This document shows, piece after piece, positions 41,943 through 51,212 of a DNA stretch of 64,000 nt (position 1 is its first letter; every line of letters starts with the position of its first letter). The stretch comes from Trichomonas vaginalis G3. Its lineage: Eukaryota > Parabasalia > Trichomonadida > Trichomonadidae. Made by a program: the position numbers and the translations under genes. Location of the stretch: NCBI RefSeq assembly GCF_026262505.1, contig NC_067203.1, positions 15,822,392 through 15,886,391 of the forward strand, in the 5' to 3' direction. Under the pieces are notes generated by a model. It was not told the DNA's origin, made no database searches, and was given only the letters and a program-made list of their open reading frames with translations.

Positions 41943-43277
41943 ATGAGTTTATTTATTTCTCTTAATTATGATTATATTGCCGAACATATCAATGAATATA
42001 TTGACAATGGAAGTTTCTTTGATATATTTGACGAAGAAGATATCAAAGGAATCATGGAACATTCAAATTTTACTCCAAATCAATACGCTGATCTTCTCAG
42101 ACAATTTGCTTCAACACTTAATATAGAAAGATTATTTATATATACACGAAATGCAAAAGTATCTGTAAAAAGCATAGAAGATGCAATTTCGATTTTGAAT
42201 TCAGCCAAAGAATACATGAAATTCGATGTATTTGATGGAGTTATTGACATTTTAAAGAAAAATGAAACAGAAATAAACTAATATACAGAAACAATCAAAA
42301 ATCTTCAAGAAAAATTAAATGAATTTCAAAATCAAAATTCCATCAATGAAAATAATAATAATTCGAAAGAAATATTAGCAAGAATCGAAGAACTTAAGAA
42401 TTCAAATGATTTCGGAAGTGTTTATAGATTCCTCGATGAATTATCTGCTTCAGATAATCATCAGATGATATTAAAATCATGTGAAGAAGGATTATGGAAA
42501 AAGAAAACTCCAATGTTTGGTTCTAATGTTCTTCATGAAGCCTGCTCGAAAGGAAACCTCAAGCTTGTTAAATCTCTTATAGAACGCGGTTGTGATAAAG
42601 AAGTTAAGAATAATTATGGATATACTCCACTCATTTGGGCATCAGCTAATGGACATCTTGAAGTTGTTCAGTATCTTATTTCTGTAGGATCAAATAAAGA
42701 AGCAAAGTTTAATGAAGGATATACTCCTTTGATTTCTGCATCAAGAAATGGCAAACTTGAAGTAGTGAAGTATCTTATCTCTGCAGGTGCTGATAAAGAA
42801 GCAAAAGAAGATAAAGGATATACTCCGCTAATTTATGCATCAAAAAATGGTCATCTTGAAGTTGTTAAATATCTCATCTCTTCTGGCGCTGATAAAGAGG
42901 CAAAGGATAATCTTGGATCTACTTCACTTATGCATGCAGCAAAAAATGGTAAACTTGAAGTTGTTAAACACCTTATCTCTTCTGATTACAATAAAGAAGC
43001 AAAAGATTGTAATGGATGGACAGCTCTCATTTGGGCATCATTTAATGGCCAACTTGAAGTTGTTAAATTTCTTATATCTGCTGGTGCTGATAAAGAAGCA
43101 ACAGATAATCATGAATACACTCCACTTATTTGTGCTTCAGCTAAAGATCATCTTGAAATCGTTAAATATCTTATATCTATTGGTGCTAACAAAGACGCAA
43201 AAACAATTGGTGAGGAAACTGCCATTATAGTTGCCGCACGCAATGTAAGAAGTTATCTCTTATCTATAAAAGAATAA
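41943..43277 (+). pseudogene. ankyrin-repeat protein gene interrupted by one in-frame stop
   Basis: The first frame (41943-42281, 112 residues) encodes the helical N-terminal module also found at 1207-2157. After a TAA at 42279-42281 the same frame stays open to 43277. It encodes a coiled linker (about 55 codons), then seven full ankyrin repeats and a partial eighth, with consensus G-Y-T-P-L-I-x-A-S-x-N-G-H-L-E-V-V-K-Y-L-I-S-x-G-A-D-K-E-A-K-x-N. Without the stop it would be a standard trichomonad ankyrin protein of about 444 residues for protein-protein contacts. The break is consistent with a single CAA-to-TAA change. It may be a young pseudogene, a polymorphism, a read-through case or a sequencing error. 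No clear Inr precedes 41943. Confidence 0.8.
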
Positions 43278-43879
43278 TTTTTGTTAAAATCAAATATTCA
43301 ATTTGTTTAACTTAAATGATTATAAGCGTTATGATATGCGATTTCATTTTTTAGTAGATGAGTGATCAAAATTCAAATATCAGACAAGGTTGGATACTAT
43401 AATTATTGAAATTAGATTCTTATCACGGTAACTTTTATGTAAAGTAAAAAAGACACTTTTTAAAAGATGTTTAAATTCAAAATATTACTGCATTTCATGT
43501 GGTAACTCTATATTATCACTATATTTTTATTGACATCTGCACCATGTGAAAGGAAATATATGCATAGTGATGGAATGTTGGTTCATACGACATATTTAGT
43601 ATATATGGTATATATGCAATCTATGCTCTTGAGTATATGGCTTAAATCTGGTCAGAAAAAAGTGTCTGTACCTTTGGCAAAAATGTCAAAAAATAAGATG
43701 TAAACCCATTTTCCTTCGTAAGGTCTCTTATTCAAATTTTTGATAGGGGTTCACTCAATATTGAGGCAGAAAAACGATAAGGAGACTTTATCTAGGAAAA
43801 TAAGATGTATTTTAGCCAACTTTATTAATTATAATTATATTTTTTATTTACTCTATAAAATTATAAAAAAATCTATATT
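43278..43879. other. intergenic stretch with possible transposon-end fragment
   Basis: At about 43651-43675 the sequence GGTCAGAAAAAAGTGTCTG followed by TACC resembles a Tc1/mariner terminal repeat. No partner end was found nearby. The rest is AT-rich with no gene. Confidence 0.3.
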
Positions 43880-46714
43880 TTAGTGAATGTATTGAGAAAG
43901 AATTTGATTAAGTTCTTCATCGAGAGTTCCAGAAAGTTGCTGATTTTCATTCCAAACAGACTTCAAAAATTCAAATTCATTCTGAGAGTCGAAAGGCAAA
44001 TGATAAGGACAAATAATTCTGAAAACAGACTCATCATCAAGATTTTCTTGTTCAGAATCACTTTTATCCCCATCTTCCTCTTCATTTACATCAATCTCTA
44101 CATCTTCTCCTTCACTGTTTTCTTCGTTTTCCTCTTTTTCTTCTGATTCATCTCTTTCTTTCAATTCAAGCAATTTAGGAATATTTGAAATAGCAATTGG
44201 AAATGCTTCTTGTATTCCTATCCTGCACAAACACAACAAAAACATAAAACATGACTTCATGTCAACATATGTTGTAAAGAAAGTGTAATTCAATTTTTTG
44301 AGAAGGAAGTCAATTAATTCAGTGTCTTCTCTCAAAAATTGAATAGTTGTAATGTCAATCAAAGCATTTGATTGGAACAATCTAATTGAGCCAACAATAT
44401 CATGTTCCTTTATATTGTAGCCTCTCAAAGAACTGTATTCCATTATTTTATGGATTTGTTCTTGAGCGAAAACCAAAGAATTCGAATCTAAACCATAAAC
44501 TTGAGAAACACAAGTCATCAAGAACAATGAATAAGGAAGGGATTCATCAGTACATTCCTCTGGATTGTTTCTTATCACTTCACGTGCGAAATTGACAATG
44601 TTTAACACGGATTCTTTGAATTCTTCATTTTGGTAATTTTCTGAACTTAAATCAACAACTAAAGGGTATAAATACCAAACAAAACTCTCCATGGAACATG
44701 TGACAACGGATTGGAATAGGTCTCCTTCTTCTTCAAAAATGGAATATATCAACATGAAGGATTCATAAAACTCTACAGGATGAGATTTGAAATTCATCGA
44801 GAAAAGAGCGAAAACAAGGAATAATTTAGGTAGATCGAAGTTGTTTGTTAATGATTGTAATACATTTGTAAGGTTAGTGAAGACAAATGTATACAAATTC
44901 TCTAATAATTCTTGATTCTTCCTGTTTGGCTCTAAAATATCGAAGATTGATGATAGGGAGTCTTCGATCTTCGATATATTCTCTGGTTCAATCGATTCCG
45001 AGCTGAGTTCTGTGTTAATTAAGTCAATGAAAGCTTCAATTACGGCTGCAGCGCATGTATTCATGGCTTCTGGGTTCTTTTGGGCTAAAGTAGTGATAAC
45101 ACCACTCAATGCTTTCATCCTGATGATCTTTGTCACTTCCATGATTGGAGATAAAATTGAATTCATGTCTATATCGTTTACAGGCAGTTTCTTTACACAT
45201 GCAGCGAATATCTTAGCTGCATAGACTATAATTGTCGGCTCATCGGTCTCAGATACTATTGCTTGCAGTCCAATTTCAGCTCCTCTGTGGTAATCATCGA
45301 GTGGGGCCAATTTTGAGTACAAATTGAGAGCAGAAATTAATAAGAACGTTGGGGAATCACTGACGATTATTTGTTCGACCAAATTAACAACTTCTGTTGG
45401 AATTGGGAGATAATTATGGAAAGGAGGCATTTTTATCTTGCGTGCACGGGCTTTCTTCTTCTTAATAGCATATTCCGACTCTTGTTTTACTAATAATGCT
45501 TTGACTAAAGCGGTTATTAAATATAATTTTGCTTCTATTACGTCCTGTGTGTCTTCTTCAGTGGGAGTTATGTGTGGAAGGATGACCTCATAGCTGATAT
45601 CATGTTTTTCAACCAAATCTCTGATGATTGTACCTGAAATAAACCTGGAATTGAACGTAGCAGGGTAAGGACCGAATTTCATGTATTGGCCGATGTAGTA
45701 CGATGGATTGTTGATCGTTTCGAAGTAGTCTGTCTCAGGAATTGTGGCAAATCTGATCAAAATTGGGAATAATCCTTCAGATAAGAAGTCATCGTCAAGT
45801 TTGTAGAAGATTATGCTGTGTAATATCAATGATAGTGGGTGGGAAACTGAGAATGGCTGAGGAATTACACAAATTTGTTTAATTGTATTGATAATTATTG
45901 GAGCTAGCTCTTGTTTGAAGTGCTCTGCAAACGACTTCTTGATATCTGAAGCATTTTTGGTGTTTGTACTGAATTCTACAATTAATTTGTAATAAAATTT
46001 TGAAAGTGCGATTTTCATGTTAACAATTTCAGTATAGTTGTTGTCATTTTGAAGTAAAGGTGTAAGTGTTTGCACTATACTGTCTATTATGTTGTTTTGC
46101 AATGGAATTTCTGAAATTCTCACTAATTTTGAGAGGAATTTAACATATTGTATTGAGAAGTTCAAAGAATTCCATTTGTTTAAGTCTTGAACGGCACTTT
46201 CTTGGAAAGTTACTACAAATTTTTCAAGGAATTTTGTAATATAAGTGTTTCCGAATTCATCTAATGGTTTATCACGAATAACTTCGAGCCAAATATTTGC
46301 AATTTCAGCAATAGAACACATTTCTTCAAGTGAATTGTGTTGTTCTGTGGTAGAATAGATCATATCAACCCACCATTGGTCATTTTCATCCATTGTTGGT
46401 ATAACTCTGAATAAATCGACTAAGACATTTCGATGCTTATATGGAACTACAAACAAATTCTGAATTAATTGCAAAATGATTTCATGTTTTGTTTCTGGAC
46501 TCCAAAACTCGGAATTCCAATGTGTTTTGACTGCAATACGTATTTGTGCAATTAAGTTAGTCATGATGATTTCGACGTGATTATTTTTGTCTTGTAAAGA
46601 ATTAAAGAGAATTAACGCAAAATCAGGATTCTCCTGAAGTTCCATAACTGCTTCTGTAATGCGTTGAACAGTTTCGGCATTGGTTTCTGTAAAGATTGAA
46701 GGAGTAAATTCCAT
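43880..46714 (-). CDS. importin-7/8-like karyopherin beta
   Basis: The 944-residue protein, starting at the ATG at 46714, is a HEAT-repeat nuclear transport receptor. The N-terminus fits an importin-beta N-terminal region: helix pairs including LQENPDFALILFNSL, then a segment with IRIAVKTHW that corresponds to the usual V-R-x-x-A-x-x-x-x-K-N-x-I-x-x-x-W. A long acidic tract (about residues 870-910, Glu/Asp-rich) is followed by PYHLPFDSQNEFEFLKSV, matching the acidic loop and end of importin-7/8 and yeast Nmd5/Sxm1. It should import cargo such as ribosomal proteins or histones by binding Ran-GTP; that is known for the family, not shown here. The frame is open 35 codons further up but lacks an ATG there. 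An Inr TCACT (+1 A at 46744) is 30 bases upstream. Confidence 0.8.
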   Translation of the reverse strand: MEFTPSIFTETNAETVQRITEAVMELQENPDFALILFNSLQDKNNHVEIIMTNLIAQIRIAVKTHWNSEFWSPETKHEIILQLIQNLFVVPYKHRNVLVDLFRVIPTMDENDQWWVDMIYSTTEQHNSLEEMCSIAEIANIWLEVIRDKPLDEFGNTYITKFLEKFVVTFQESAVQDLNKWNSLNFSIQYVKFLSKLVRISEIPLQNNIIDSIVQTLTPLLQNDNNYTEIVNMKIALSKFYYKLIVEFSTNTKNASDIKKSFAEHFKQELAPIIINTIKQICVIPQPFSVSHPLSLILHSIIFYKLDDDFLSEGLFPILIRFATIPETDYFETINNPSYYIGQYMKFGPYPATFNSRFISGTIIRDLVEKHDISYEVILPHITPTEEDTQDVIEAKLYLITALVKALLVKQESEYAIKKKKARARKIKMPPFHNYLPIPTEVVNLVEQIIVSDSPTFLLISALNLYSKLAPLDDYHRGAEIGLQAIVSETDEPTIIVYAAKIFAACVKKLPVNDIDMNSILSPIMEVTKIIRMKALSGVITTLAQKNPEAMNTCAAAVIEAFIDLINTELSSESIEPENISKIEDSLSSIFDILEPNRKNQELLENLYTFVFTNLTNVLQSLTNNFDLPKLFLVFALFSMNFKSHPVEFYESFMLIYSIFEEEGDLFQSVVTCSMESFVWYLYPLVVDLSSENYQNEEFKESVLNIVNFAREVIRNNPEECTDESLPYSLFLMTCVSQVYGLDSNSLVFAQEQIHKIMEYSSLRGYNIKEHDIVGSIRLFQSNALIDITTIQFLREDTELIDFLLKKLNYTFFTTYVDMKSCFMFLLCLCRIGIQEAFPIAISNIPKLLELKERDESEEKEENEENSEGEDVEIDVNEEEDGDKSDSEQENLDDESVFRIICPYHLPFDSQNEFEFLKSVWNENQQLSGTLDEELNQILSQYIH

Positions 46715-46741
46715 GATTTTATTGAAGATTTTGGAACAAAA

Positions 46742-46746
46742 AGTGA
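46742..46746 (-). promoter_or_regulatory. Inr of the importin-like gene
   Basis: TCACT followed by a T run on the minus strand, +1 A at 46744, 30 bases before the ATG. Confidence 0.45.
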
Positions 46747-47351
46747 CAAATATTTGAGCCCTCCAAAAATCCTTGAAGAATAAAAATCTTGCGAAATTTG
46801 TTAACAAAGAGCCTCTCAAAGTAAGATAAAATATCCATAGTTTAACTCTAGAAATCTACTATATTTAGTGAAATTTATTCTCAATCTAGATCATAGAGCA
46901 AACGAGCAACATGTAATGTGTGGATCTTTAAGTTTTACTACGGGAATGCACAGCAAGAATGACTGTTTAATAAATTTCTGTAAATAAATTTGGATTTCCT
47001 CAGTTAATATATCTATTTAAGGTACATTAGTTTTAAGGTCAGATCACACTACAGTAAGTATAAAGTTTTCTTGGTATATAATATTCGAATACGAAGGATT
47101 TGTCAACACGATCATCTTATATTCTAAAATGATTCAAATCGAATGTGTAGTGATGGTATGCATCTAGCGTGCATCTCCCAATTTTATTTTTAACTTGGAA
47201 TTTTGCCTTATTGGCTGTTGTTTTACTCACTTTTGCGATACACGTCAGAAATTTCAGAGGTCAACTCAATTTTATTATCTTTTAGTAAATGTATTGGTAT
47301 GATATTCATGAATATTTTTCATAAAAATTTAAATGATTGGGCAAACCCAAA

Positions 47352-47372
47352 TTTTAGCTAAAAGTGACAGGG
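47352..47372 (+). repeat. left copy of an inverted 21-bp motif
   Basis: AAATTT(T/A)AGCTAAAAGTGAC-type motif. It matches the reverse complement of about 48482-48502 at 20 of 21 bases. It includes AAAGTGA, which on the opposite strand is an Inr-like TCACTTT. Confidence 0.5.
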
Positions 47373-47400
47373 AAAAAAACGTTTAGTATTAAAAAAAAGA

Positions 47401-47492
47401 CCGATGAGAGCTTCGTTCGAAATATAGAGGGAACTGAGAATGCGCAACCATTCTCAGGGAATATTGGATGCTATTCCCGTTCCCTCTGTATG
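47401..47492 (+). other. three-way-junction RNA-like fold with hammerhead-like core
   Basis: Bases 47422-47434 pair with 47479-47491 (13 pairs, one G-U). Inside, 47435-47442 pair with 47449-47456 (8 perfect pairs, loop of 6) and 47457-47463 pair with 47472-47478 (7 perfect pairs, loop of 8), with no unpaired base at the junction. Just upstream, CCGATGA at 47401-47407, a 4-bp hairpin at 47408-47418 and GAA at 47419-47421 sit exactly where hammerhead ribozyme core elements would. The core has two departures (position 4 is C, position 17 is G) and no visible stem I. An expressed RNA is not shown. Confidence 0.45.
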
Positions 47493-47528
47493 GAAAATTG
47501 AGGTTTTCAAAGGGAGTTAAAATAATAT

Positions 47529-47880
47529 CAAATTTATACTAATTTACTTCAAAATACAAAAGTATTTGACAGCTAAAATTAGTTACTTTAGCAAGCCTAT
47601 CAATACCCTTTTACGATTATTGCTACTTTTTCGAAATAAAAGTAAAAACAAATTTATACTAATTTACTTCAAAATACAAAAGTATTTGACAGCTAAAATT
47701 AGTTACTTTAGCATGCCTATCAATACCCTTTTACGATTATTGCTACTTTTTCGAAATAAAAGTAAAAACAAATTTATACTAATTTACTTCAAAATACAAA
47801 AGTATTTGACAGCTAAAATTAGTTACTTTAGCAAGCCTATCAATACCCTTTTACGATTATTGCTACTTTTTCGAAATAAA
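47529..47880 (+). repeat. tandem repeat, 120-bp unit, 2.9 copies
   Basis: Units at 47529-47648, 47649-47768 and 47769-47880 (the last is short by 8 bases). Copy 2 differs from copies 1 and 3 by one base (GCATGCC against GCAAGCC); the others are identical over the shared length. The period is a multiple of three, so a frame stays open, but it has no ATG and is not called as a gene. Confidence 0.95.
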
Positions 47881-48254
47881 ATAAATTTATTATCAAAAAC
47901 CTTTTTTTTAGTAAAAATAAAAATGTTATTTTATATCAAGTTTTTATTCATAAATTTTTATAATGTTGTATAAATTTCATTAAAATTTACGTACATATTA
48001 AGGTACTTATCTTCTACATATATAATCTTCATTAGATATATACATGATAAATAAAATTCATAAAACATTAAAAATCAAAAAATTAGATGAACCCTTGGCA
48101 ATTAAACTTTATTAAATAATAGTTGTTTATAAATTATATTATATTATTATTTAATATTATTTTGATAATGAAGATTTTATTTTGCAATAATATAAACGAA
48201 ATTTTTTACCTTATGAACTTTTGATGGAAATATGCAAATTTAAAATAATAAAGA

Positions 48255-48380
48255 AAGCCGCGAGCGAAGCGATCGGCTTAGTTCGAAGATTTTGATTCAA
48301 ATCTTTGCTGATCTGTAATTCGCGGAAGCCGCGAGCGAATCGAGCGGCTTAGGTCTAAGATTTTGATTCAAATCTTTGCT
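48255..48380 (+). repeat. two 55-bp units, each with two hairpins
   Basis: Units at 48255-48309 and 48326-48380, 71 bases apart. Each starts with a GC-rich hairpin (AAGCCG ... CGGCTT around a GAGCGAA core) and ends with AAGATTT-TGATTC-AAATCTT, a 7-bp stem with a 6-base loop. The units differ at a few positions. A further short hairpin CGCGG-AAG-CCGCG overlaps the start of unit two. Confidence 0.85.
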
Positions 48381-48451
48381 TATATTCCTTAAATTCTTTA
48401 TGAAACTCGCAACAGTTCCATAAAAAATTTTAAATTCTAAACTGTCGAAAT

Positions 48452-48484
48452 TACCGATCGGTATCACACCCTTCACGGGTGTGT
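48452..48484 (+). repeat. palindrome and hairpin upstream of the acyltransferase
   Basis: TACCGATCGGTA is a perfect 12-bp palindrome. Right after it comes CACACCC-TTCAC-GGGTGTG, a 7-bp stem with a 5-base loop. It abuts TCACTTTT at 48484, an Inr-like sequence about 80 bases before the ATG of the next gene. Confidence 0.6.
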
Positions 48485-48565
48485 CACTTTTAGCTTAAAT
48501 TTTCCCCTACTCCAAATTACGCTAATTCACAAAAGTTTTGGCAAAAACCTTTCAAAATATTCGAA

Positions 48566-49513
48566 ATGAAGTTATATACCAATGTTCCAATAGATGATTC
48601 AAAGCTTCATGATCAGAAGCTCCAATCAGAAATAACAGATGAAGAGTTCCAAGCCTTGTTTGCTGTCCACGAACTCACACGCAACCAAAAGATAATTAGG
48701 TTTGTCTTTTGGTTAGTGACCCTAGGACTTATCAGATTTATTTTAACATGTCTCTTCCTTCTTGTATTCGATATTATGATGCAAATAGTTGTTAAATATA
48801 AAGATACATTTAAGACACCAAAAGAATTTAAGAAATGGGCTCATAATATTTCAAAACCAGTCATCAGAACTGTACTATTTTTATCAGGCATTGTTCATAT
48901 TAAGAAAGTTGGCGAGATTGATCCAGAAGCTCGCGCAATAATTTCAAATCATATCACAATGATAGATATTGTCAACATCTTATACTGGGTACCATTTACA
49001 ATTGTTGCTCATACTGGACTTCGTGGTAACCCATTCATCGAACACTGCGCCGCTGTATTTGATACAGTATTTGTCGATAGATCAAAGACACAAGGCGCTA
49101 CACAACAGATTTCGGATTATGCAGAAGATCCTACAAGATTACCCGTTGTTGTGTTCCCAGAAGGTAAGGTTACAAATGGCGACGCTTTACTTGCTTTCAG
49201 AACAGGAATTTTCGTTTCTGGAGTACCAATTCAACCAATTACTATCAGATATCGTTCATGGCTACCGTTTTTCGACGGCCAACAGACACCTTCTTGGCTT
49301 GAAGACAATGTTTTCATGTACTTCTACCAATTGTACGCAATTCCTTTCATGACATTCGAAATTCACTTCCTTCCAACTATCCATTCAAAGAGAGATGAAA
49401 CCAAACCAGCTGATCGCGCAATTCAAGCACAATTAGCTATGGCTAACGATCTCGGTTGCTTGGCTATTGACCGCACAAACAAAGAGATCTTCCAGAAACC
49501 AAAAACAGAATAA
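48566..49513 (+). CDS. PlsC-family acyltransferase (LPCAT/LPEAT-like)
   Basis: The 315-residue membrane enzyme transfers an acyl group from acyl-CoA to a lysophospholipid or glycerol-3-phosphate derivative. A long hydrophobic hairpin spans about residues 44-75, and the catalytic domain follows. Motif I is NHITMID with His129 and Asp134 (H-x4-D), motif II VFVDRSKT, motif III FPEGKVTNG with Glu199 at 197-204, and motif IV VPIQPITIRY. The FPEG-x-x-T-N-G form and the aromatic segment after motif IV favour the LPCAT1/LPEAT group over bacterial PlsC. No EF-hand or ER-retrieval signal is seen. Upstream there is CCTTTC close to the start, which may match the alternative M5 start-site motif reported in T. 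vaginalis. The stop context TAAAG fits the UAAA polyadenylation signal. Confidence 0.9.
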   Translation: MKLYTNVPIDDSKLHDQKLQSEITDEEFQALFAVHELTRNQKIIRFVFWLVTLGLIRFILTCLFLLVFDIMMQIVVKYKDTFKTPKEFKKWAHNISKPVIRTVLFLSGIVHIKKVGEIDPEARAIISNHITMIDIVNILYWVPFTIVAHTGLRGNPFIEHCAAVFDTVFVDRSKTQGATQQISDYAEDPTRLPVVVFPEGKVTNGDALLAFRTGIFVSGVPIQPITIRYRSWLPFFDGQQTPSWLEDNVFMYFYQLYAIPFMTFEIHFLPTIHSKRDETKPADRAIQAQLAMANDLGCLAIDRTNKEIFQKPKTE

Positions 49514-49927
49514 AGATAAAGATATTTTTTATGAAGAATATTAAATAAAATTTAGTAATTAAGTTTTTGGAACCGGCTATTTTAACTAAAAATCAAACAG
49601 AAACACAATTGTTATCATGTTTAAGTAGTATTTCCTTAAACCAATTAAATTTGTTAATCAATTTTCATTTGTACTATGCTTAATGAGATTTACCAATTAC
49701 ATAAATAAAAAGTGACAGTTTTTATGACAAATTCTCAGCTCACCATCAAAATATGCTTCATAAATATATGAGAATAATTTTAAATTTGGTATTCCAGTTA
49801 GTTATCTTTTGATATTTCGTAGCTATTAAAGATATAAAGCTTATGTATATAGTGTTAATGCTGTATATTATCATAATTTTAGGTTCTATTTTGGTTGAAG
49901 TTGAAATTTCTCAAAAAAGTGACAAAA
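49514..49927. other. intergenic stretch with promoter
   Basis: AT-rich sequence. TCATA at about 49871 is an Inr-like candidate 55 bases before the next ATG. Nothing else was recognised. Confidence 0.4.
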
Positions 49928-50890
49928 ATGCTCCTGATTTTTGCGATTATTCAATTTCTGAAAACATTTGATTCAACAGATTATGCAAACTTAAACTTTT
50001 ACCGCATGATCGGTCTTGAAGACAAAGCAGATATATCAGAAATCAAAAAATCGTATAAGAAATTTCTCCGCAACAAGAAACATCAGATAGATCCAAGTCC
50101 TAAAACCAAAAAGTACCTAGAAACAATAGAAACAATTTATCACATCCTAGGAAGTAACAATTCTAAGCCTCTTTACGATATGTTTGGAACTGTGTTCTTA
50201 AACTTGACAGATTTAAAGGTTGTCGGCTACCATAGCGATGAAGGACTTATGAATATGGCAAAGATGTACGGAACAACCATTGATGATATGAATAAATTTG
50301 GTGGAACAATTTATTACCCCATTGTATTCGATTTAGAAGATTTTTATGACGGCGTTACAAGGAACGTCACATCTGTTCGCGTCGTCGAGTGCAGATGTCC
50401 AGAGAAAAATCCAAAATGCCAAGAATGCAAACAAAATAAATTTGTTGACGAGATTTACGTAAATCAAATTACACTGCCAAGAGGTGCTCCAGAATTCTAT
50501 CGTATTTTGGCTGGCCAATCTGGCGATACTGACGTTGCTCGCGGTGCTTCCGATATTATTTACATTGCTCAGTCAAAACCACATCCACGCTTTGAGCGCC
50601 GTGGCCGTGATTTATACATGAACCTTACTGTCCCTCTAAAAGAAGCTTTACAAGAGGATTCCACAACAATTATCGGAATTGATGGACTTTCTATACAGGT
50701 TTCACTTGTTGATGCACAGGATGGCAAAGTTGTGATGATTCCTAATGAAGGACTTCCAGATTTCTTCTTAAAGAACCAACGTGGTGATTTATACGTAACA
50801 TTACACATAGATATACCTAAAGAGTTATCAGACGAACAAAAACAGAAGATTTCCGAAATATTACCAGAAGATGACAAGTTTTATCTCTAA
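49928..50890 (+). CDS. secretory J-domain protein (DNAJB11/ERdj3-like) lacking HPD
   Basis: The 320-residue protein starts at the first ATG, which gives a clean signal peptide (residues 1-14). The frame is open upstream but only from a non-ATG codon. The J-like domain (about 21-90) has NFYRMIGL, an IKKSYKKFL helix and an ending with LYDMFG, but the HPD triad is replaced by His52-Gln-Ile-Asp55. HPD is essential for stimulating Hsp70, so this function is probably lost or altered. A Cys-rich insert C-x-C-P...C-x-x-C lies near residue 160, inside a DnaJ-type substrate-binding region that runs to the end. This order matches ERdj3-type luminal J-proteins. There is no KDEL-like tail. It may bind nascent proteins in the ER without driving BiP. 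Confidence 0.8.
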   Translation: MLLIFAIIQFLKTFDSTDYANLNFYRMIGLEDKADISEIKKSYKKFLRNKKHQIDPSPKTKKYLETIETIYHILGSNNSKPLYDMFGTVFLNLTDLKVVGYHSDEGLMNMAKMYGTTIDDMNKFGGTIYYPIVFDLEDFYDGVTRNVTSVRVVECRCPEKNPKCQECKQNKFVDEIYVNQITLPRGAPEFYRILAGQSGDTDVARGASDIIYIAQSKPHPRFERRGRDLYMNLTVPLKEALQEDSTTIIGIDGLSIQVSLVDAQDGKVVMIPNEGLPDFFLKNQRGDLYVTLHIDIPKELSDEQKQKISEILPEDDKFYL

Positions 50891-51212
50891 AAAATGTTTT
50901 TATTTTTTTATAATTTTTTCAATTTTTTAATTTTTTTAAACTGAATATAAAAATGTATTTCACATCTTCGTAATTTTTTAAATCATCATATAAAATGAAA
51001 TGAATAAGTTTGATGAATGATTTTTTAAATTTTATATGCTTGCTTAATTTTGAGATAGTGTGGAGCCAAGTGATAATAATGTGTCAGTTATATGTATGCT
51101 ATACAAAAAATTTCAAAATTAAAATAATTCAATAATATTTTATTTGATAAGTACAAATCATTGATAAATAAAGAGATTGCATCCAAGTGGTGACAATGCA
51201 TTATAATTAATT
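50891..51212. other. intergenic stretch
   Basis: AT-rich sequence between convergent genes; nothing was recognised. Confidence 0.45.

Larger units (their letters stand above)
46747..48565. other. 1.8-kb noncoding island with structured repeats
   Basis: No gene. From left to right it holds AT-rich DNA, a 21-bp motif at 47352-47372, a three-way-junction palindrome at 47422-47491, a 120-bp tandem repeat at 47529-47880, AT-rich DNA, two GC-rich hairpin units at 48255-48380, a 12-bp palindrome and a hairpin near 48452-48484, and an inverted copy of the 21-bp motif at 48482-48502. Each is listed separately. Confidence 0.6.

Noticed and set aside
47566-47973. A 135-codon open frame across the 120-bp tandem repeat
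   Set aside because: It has no ATG start and exists because the repeat length is a multiple of three; it has no protein-like features outside the repeat.
48290-48380. TTCGAAG/TTGATTCAAATC segments as part of a tRNA
   Set aside because: They form simple duplicated hairpins and no cloverleaf can be drawn.
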